11,434 nt of DNA from an uncultured Eubacteriales bacterium (GTDB lineage: Bacteria; Bacillota; Clostridia; Christensenellales; QALW01). This document shows, piece after piece, positions 7,387 through 11,434 of the stretch. Every line of letters starts with the position of its first letter. The stretch's first letter is position 1. The notes beneath the pieces are model-generated. The model worked only from the letters and a program-made list of their open reading frames with translations. It did no database searches and was not told the DNA's origin. The DNA lies in assembly GCA_900552055.1 (NCBI GenBank), contig URYI01000053.1:1-11434 (forward strand). The letters run 5' to 3'. The position numbers and the translations under genes were made by a program.

Positions 7387-7397
7387 AGTCTGCCCAG

Positions 7398-7620
7398 AAC
7401 CGCCGTTCTAAACGCATTGCCCCGCCCGCACGGCGGTTTGAGAAAAATGGCAGAGGAAATTAATTCAGCCGGCGGCATCCCCGCTTGAACGACGGTTCGA
7501 GAAACAGCGGGGAGCATTGGCGCAGCCGCCGGCGGCGCAGCTGCCCGGCGTAAGGAAAGCCGCGCAAGGGTAAGAACGGCCCTGCCGCAGCTGTCCGCGC
7601 TTGTTCCCGGCATTTCCTTA
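7398..7620. other. Three consecutive inverted-repeat structures (candidate structured RNA)
   Basis: First, AACCGCCG (7398-7405) pairs with CGGCGGTT (7431-7438). Second, GCCGGCGGC (7468-7476) pairs with GCCGCCGGC (7525-7533), enclosing CCCCGCT/AGCGGGG (7479-7485/7506-7512) and an inner GAAC/GTTC hairpin (7487-7490/7495-7498). Third, TAAGGAAAGCCG (7551-7562) pairs with CGGC plus TTTCCTTA (7608-7620) with one bulged A. A T-rich stretch lies at 7660-7675. These pairings are direct readings; transcription and function are not shown, and no promoter was identified for either strand. Confidence 0.4.
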
Positions 7621-7770
7621 CTGTAAATTCCGGCCCGCTTGTTTCAGCGCTTACAAAATCTCTTTTTTATTTTTGAGCAGAATGCCGCAGCGGCGCTGAA
7701 TATTAGAGGCGGGGGTGCAACATCGCGCGGCCCGTAATTTTTGCAAAAGAATGGGGGCAGGTGCGTTGAA

Positions 7771-8020
7771 TTGATGTTAAAGACTTCTTATAACCTCTCT
7801 AAAACCCCCTACAATACCGGCCTTTTGCTGAAGCATGGGCTATGCCGGTTCCTCTGGATTGATATTACAGAGCGAATACGCGGCGTGAATATATATAAAA
7901 AGCATGAAAATGCGGTATGTTGATGTTTAAGACTTCTTATCCGCCTCCGCTATTCCCGCTATTCCAGGGCTTTTTGATTCAGCTTATGTCGTCTTATATC
8001 CGCTGGATTGATTCTATTAC
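7771..8020. repeat. Diverged tandem duplication, units at 7771-7868 and 7920-8020
   Basis: A 21-nt block beginning TTGATGTT and ending GACTTCTTAT occurs at 7771-7791 and 7920-7940 with one mismatch. Exactly 83 nt after each block start, CTGGATTGAT recurs (7854 and 8003), followed by a matching ATTAC. Between these anchors the copies share only partial similarity, including GG-C-TTTTG and AGC stretches. The equal spacing supports a true duplication with period 149 bp rather than two chance matches. Confidence 0.7.
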
Positions 8021-8329
8021 CGCTAAAACCTGACCGCACTCCCCGCTGCATGCCGATGCTCCTGTTCGGCTTTTTCAGCTTCCGGCCGCTTGCAGTATTT
8101 CCGCTATTTTGAGCAGGATAACTCTCAATTTCTCCTCTGCTCTGCCCCGTAAAATCCGATAAATTCCCGCAGGCCTCCCTCCGTATTATCCTTTATATTG
8201 ATTTGCCGTGCCTTAAAGCTTTTTTAACATTTATCATCCCTTCCAAAGCAGCGTCTATTAAGACATTTTCCGTTCATTCCTTTAAAATTTCCTGTTAAAA
8301 AAATGCTTGCAGATTATCTAAAATTTTAC

Positions 8330-8358
8330 TTGAAAAACAACTGATTTTATGCTATTAT
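8330..8358 (+). promoter_or_regulatory. Extended -10 promoter of the surface-protein gene
   Basis: TTGAAA (8330-8335) and TATTAT (8353-8358) are 17 bp apart, with TGC directly before the -10 box (extended -10). The upstream sequence is A/T-rich, as in UP elements. The expected start near 8365 gives an unusually long leader of about 155 nt. Confidence 0.8.
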
Positions 8359-8375
8359 GAGCACGTTAACTTATA

Positions 8376-8481
8376 ATTGCCGTTATTGTACTCTTCAGCG
8401 CAAACCATCCTTAAAATTTTGCTCAAGGCTGCAATTAGAGTATGGGCTGCTTTTGACAGGCAAAAGCCTTAAAACGGCAAT
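8376..8481 (+). promoter_or_regulatory. Structured 5' leader of the surface-protein gene (candidate cis-regulatory RNA)
   Basis: ATTGCCGTT (8376-8384) pairs with AACGGCAAT (8473-8481) and closes a branched fold. Arm one combines TACTCT/AGAGTA (8389-8394/8437-8442), CAGC/GCTG (8396-8399/8428-8431) and GCAAA/TTTGC (8400-8404/8418-8422). Arm two is GCTTTTG/CAAAAGC (8449-8455/8461-8467) with an ACAGG loop. An alternative helix, AAGGCT/AGCCTT (8425-8430/8465-8470), would disrupt both arms. The leader ends 21 nt before the ribosome binding site. It matches no riboswitch class that I can recognise. Pairings are seen; regulation is inference. Confidence 0.5.
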
Positions 8482-8519
8482 ACAAATTCAATGATACTAA
8501 AGAAAGGAAGATTGTGAAG

Positions 8520-11434
8520 ATGAAAAAAGGCAAACCGGCAAAGCTTACGGCGCTGATTCTTTCCTTTGCTCTGGTGCTTTCCCTTGTTCCGGGCCTGGTC
8601 CTGGCGCAGAACGAAACTCCCGACATTGAACTGAATGAAAACACTGTTGCCGTAATTGGGGAAAATCAGTATTCCTCTCTGGCGGACGCCGTCGCGGCGG
8701 CAGGCCAGGATGGAGTGGGCAGTGAAATCACGATGGTCAAGAGCGTGACAAACACTCCCCGCATCAACATCACCAACAAGGAGATAACCCTTAATTTAAA
8801 CGGATTTGATATCTCCTTTGCTTCCAACGGCCGCTTTAACGTAATAGGAGGAGCCCTTAATCTTGAGGGCGAGGGCATGCTGTCTGAAGAATATCCCTAT
8901 TATGCGCCTGTCATGATGTATGGCTCTTCAGATGAGGACGCTCAGAACTATTCGGTAGTAACCGTGGGAGCGGACGTAACCCTTCAGGGCTGGTCAGGTC
9001 TCTTTATAAACCAGAATAACGGCGCCAACTACGGCATGGTCGCCAATGTTTACGGCACTCTTAAAAGTGTAAGGGATACCGACGGCGCAGGCGGCCACGC
9101 CTTATATGTAAACGGGCAGATAACCAATACCCAGGGAGCGCCCATAATAACCCTGGACGGCGCCGAACTCACCTGCGAGTACGGCAACGGCATGTATCTG
9201 GCGGGCTACACCCAAACGGTTATTAAAAACTCCACCATTACCAGCAGCAACGAAGGCGGCACGGGCATTGAGATACGCGCCGGCGAACTGCTCATTATCA
9301 ACAGCACTGTTACCGGCGGCAGCGGCGAGTACCAGGGCGCTCCCAACGGGAACGGGTCCACCAGCTTTAACGTAGGCCTGGCCGTTGCTCAGCACACCAC
9401 TAAGCTGCCCCTGTCTGTAACCGTAGAGAGCGGCGTTTTTACCGGCGGCGCGGCCTTTATACAGGCCAACCCCCAGAAAAATGACGAAGACGCCGTAGCG
9501 CAGGTAAATATCTCCCTGGACGGCGGCGAATTCAACGGACAAGTAGACAGCGAAAACAAAGAAGGCTTTATTTCGGGCGGAACTTACTCTGAAGCAATCG
9601 CCGAAAAATATGTGCTTCCCGGACTCAGCGCCACAGACAACGGGGACGGCTCCTTCAGCGTCAACGGACTGCAGAACGTATACCTTGACGGCGCAAACGG
9701 AGACGACCAGAACAGCGGCGCGGACAGCGACCACGCAGTTAAAACCCTGGAGCGGGCACTGCTCCTTGCTGCGCAGGACGGAACCATATATGTCAGCGGC
9801 ACGGCGACAGTTAAAGGCAATGTACGCATAAGCGGCGTAACCATTAAGCGAGCTGAGAATTATACAGGCCAGCTTATTTCTGTTGACGGCGCGGACGCAG
9901 TATTGACTATTGCGGATGCCACTATCGACGGAAACAAAGTCGAAGGTCTAAATTATTCCAGCTATTTACTGTTTATTACAAACGGCGGCACCCTTAATAT
10001 CCAGGAGGGCGCGCAGATAATAAACAACCGCGCTACTGCCGTTTATATAAACAACAATGCTTATTTGAACATGAGCGGCGGAATTATAAAGGACAATCAC
10101 AGCTCAAACACCATTATAGGAGGGGGCGGACTTTATAACGCAGGCACATCCATTATCAGCGGCGGCGAGATTTCTTCAAACAGCTCTCTCATGTGGGGCG
10201 GCGGCATTTTAAGCGAGCGCAACACGATAACTATTAAAGGCGGAGAAATTAAAAACAACAGCTCGCCTTACGGCGGCGGTATTGCCATTACGGGCGGAAC
10301 GGTTATCCTGGACGGCGCTTCCATAAACGGCAATACGGCTGATTACTGCGGCGGCGGCGTTTACGCTACAGGTTTGACCGGTTCTGACACAGTCTTTGAA
10401 ATGCGCAGCGGCTCAATAATCAATAACACCTCTACTGACATTACCGGCGGCGGAATCTTTGCCTATTTTGTTGACACACAGCCCATAATCCGCATTTCGG
10501 GCGGCACCATTTCGGACAATGTTTCCACAAACGAAGTATTGGGCAGCGCCATAAGCCTGACAGCGTATGATATGGAAGGGGAAGATTATCCCAAGCTGGA
10601 GCTGAGCGGCTCTCCTGATATTTCGGGCGACATATTATTCCAGAATTTGTTCGGCCTGTCCCAGATAGATGTTACCGGCGAATTTAACCCGGCCAGCCCC
10701 ATTGAAATTAACAGAAGCGACAACACTGCCGGCAAAGTAGCCGTAGAATACGCCGAGGGACTGACCCCTAATACAAAGCATTTTGTATCAGGAGCGATAT
10801 TTGAAACTTTGGTTGTTGACGGCCAAACTCTGGTATGGGCCGAAGCGGAAATAGTGTATTTCTACGATGAAGACGGCACCGAATATAGCGATAACAGGCA
10901 CGGCGTTGTAACGGGGGGCAAGATTGATCCGGCAAACGTGCCCACTCCTACTAAAGCAGGATACACTCTTGCCGGCTGGCGCGTTCAGGGCAGCGAAACC
11001 CTTTGGGATTTCAGCACGGATACGGTTACCAAAACCACTAGACTGGAAGCTGTTTGGACGTTAAACGCTCCTGAAGTTACCGTAACGGCGGATACTTTGA
11101 CTCCGCATATCGGCGAAACCGCTGTTTTGACTGCTCAGCCTTCGCACAGCGCGGAAAATATCACTTATACCTATCAGTGGTACAAGGACGGCCAGCTCTT
11201 AGAAGGACAGACCCAGAGCACGCTGACCGTTTCTGAAAACGGCAGCTACACAGTAAAAGTAACTGCAGCAGACGGCAAGAACACAACCGATGCCATTGAA
11301 AGTCAGCCTCTTGTTATCGCAATCCAAGAGCACATCGCGGTAAGCGAATGGAAGAGTGACGAGAACAACCATTGGCACGAATGCACCGTTTGCGGTGACA
11401 AACTGGGTGAGGAAGCCCATGACTTTGAATGGGT
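8520..11434 (+). CDS. Secreted modular surface protein, two beta-helix regions (3' end outside window)
   Basis: The frame is open from the ATG to the window edge (971 codons seen, no stop). Residues 1-29 form a signal peptide: Lys-rich start, hydrophobic core, cleavage likely after VLA (29). The mature protein opens with AVIGENQYSSLADAVAAA (44-61), a sequence frequent at the start of Firmicutes surface beta-helix domains. The first beta-helix region runs to about 380. A second begins near YLDGANGDDQNSG (388-400), resembling the start of DUF1565-like helices, and contains GGG(I/L/V) and NN/NxS rungs (about 518-650). An InlB-B/Listeria-Bacteroides repeat follows (about 778-846, with AGYTLAGW and ending AVW). 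Next come an Ig-like domain (about 849-935, with YQWYKDGQ) and the start of a HWHECTVCG module (951-959). A role in adhesion or glycan binding is inferred. AAAGGAAG (8503-8510) is 9 nt before the ATG; an in-frame GTG at 8514 is only 3 nt from it and less likely. Anchor signals would lie beyond the window. Confidence 0.88.
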   Translation, partial: MKKGKPAKLTALILSFALVLSLVPGLVLAQNETPDIELNENTVAVIGENQYSSLADAVAAAGQDGVGSEITMVKSVTNTPRINITNKEITLNLNGFDISFASNGRFNVIGGALNLEGEGMLSEEYPYYAPVMMYGSSDEDAQNYSVVTVGADVTLQGWSGLFINQNNGANYGMVANVYGTLKSVRDTDGAGGHALYVNGQITNTQGAPIITLDGAELTCEYGNGMYLAGYTQTVIKNSTITSSNEGGTGIEIRAGELLIINSTVTGGSGEYQGAPNGNGSTSFNVGLAVAQHTTKLPLSVTVESGVFTGGAAFIQANPQKNDEDAVAQVNISLDGGEFNGQVDSENKEGFISGGTYSEAIAEKYVLPGLSATDNGDGSFSVNGLQNVYLDGANGDDQNSGADSDHAVKTLERALLLAAQDGTIYVSGTATVKGNVRISGVTIKRAENYTGQLISVDGADAVLTIADATIDGNKVEGLNYSSYLLFITNGGTLNIQEGAQIINNRATAVYINNNAYLNMSGGIIKDNHSSNTIIGGGGLYNAGTSIISGGEISSNSSLMWGGGILSERNTITIKGGEIKNNSSPYGGGIAITGGTVILDGASINGNTADYCGGGVYATGLTGSDTVFEMRSGSIINNTSTDITGGGIFAYFVDTQPIIRISGGTISDNVSTNEVLGSAISLTAYDMEGEDYPKLELSGSPDISGDILFQNLFGLSQIDVTGEFNPASPIEINRSDNTAGKVAVEYAEGLTPNTKHFVSGAIFETLVVDGQTLVWAEAEIVYFYDEDGTEYSDNRHGVVTGGKIDPANVPTPTKAGYTLAGWRVQGSETLWDFSTDTVTKTTRLEAVWTLNAPEVTVTADTLTPHIGETAVLTAQPSHSAENITYTYQWYKDGQLLEGQTQSTLTVSENGSYTVKVTAADGKNTTDAIESQPLVIAIQEHIAVSEWKSDENNHWHECTVCGDKLGEEAHDFEW

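Larger units (their letters stand above)
7387..8329. other. Long spacer without a convincing gene
   Basis: No open frame here has both a plausible start with a ribosome binding site and a protein-like composition. The left part (to about 7620) is GC-rich and full of inverted repeats. The middle (7771-8020) holds a diverged duplication. The right part becomes AT-rich towards the promoter at 8330. It may contain an unrecognised RNA or the remains of a decayed element; I found no transposase remnant or tRNA. Confidence 0.6.

Noticed and set aside
7260..7613. Minus-strand open frame of 117 codons
   Set aside because: It overlaps the end of the zinc-ribbon gene and the terminator, and its Ala/Arg/Pro-rich product looks like translation of GC-rich inverted repeats rather than a protein.
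7741..7923. Open frame of 60 codons in the spacer
   Set aside because: It needs a TTG start, has no ribosome binding site and overlaps one copy of the duplicated block; kept only as part of the repeat finding.
8400..8430. GCAAACC resembling a cyclic-di-GMP-I riboswitch motif
   Set aside because: The companion GACGCAAAGCC block and the receptor helix are missing, and here GCAAA is used in a local stem.
9102..9734. Minus-strand open frame of 210 codons opposite the surface protein
   Set aside because: The Ala/Val/Gly-rich product mirrors the repetitive GGC/GAC codons of the beta-helix gene; the plus frame has a signal peptide and clear domains.

Overview
The window looks like a low- to mid-GC Gram-positive (Firmicutes, probably clostridial) chromosome. 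The evidence is AGGAGG-type ribosome binding sites, near-consensus sigma-A promoters with 17-bp spacers, frequent ATA isoleucine codons, a YfhO/GT2 cell-envelope glycosylation pair, and a secreted modular surface protein of the beta-helix plus InlB-B-repeat type. No rRNA, tRNA, CRISPR array, transposase or phage gene was seen.

Positions 1-4065 (minus strand) hold a two-gene envelope unit. A good promoter (4127-4155) drives a membrane-anchored GT2 glycosyltransferase (3112-4065), followed after a hairpin-rich 248-bp gap by a YfhO-family polytopic membrane protein (149-2863). By analogy with CsbB/YfhO of Bacillus, the GT2 would load a sugar onto undecaprenyl phosphate and YfhO would transfer it to a surface polymer outside the cell. 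The usual small flippase (GtcA type) is not in this window. The YfhO protein carries an unusual Ala/Glu/Gly/Arg-rich insert of about 95 residues in a loop between membrane segments.

Positions 4317-6848 (plus strand, divergent) encode an 843-residue protein without a signal peptide that I cannot assign to a named family. It has conserved-looking Trp/Gly motifs suggestive of a carbohydrate-active or carbohydrate-binding protein. Next is a small zinc-ribbon plus two-helix membrane protein (7011-7328) with its own near-perfect promoter, a leader hairpin and a likely terminator.

Positions 7387-8329 contain no convincing gene. They hold three successive inverted-repeat structures (7398-7620), a diverged duplication of about 100 bp (7771-7868 against 7920-8020), and another degenerate repeated pair. 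Just downstream, a strong extended -10 promoter (8330-8358) starts a leader of about 155 nt that can fold into a closing helix around two inner hairpins. That leader precedes a large secreted surface protein (8520 to beyond the window end) with two parallel beta-helix regions, an InlB-B repeat, an Ig-like domain and the start of a His/Cys module. The most interesting undescribed signals are this leader, the structured/repetitive 7.4-8.1 kb spacer, the YfhO insert and the unassigned 843-aa protein.
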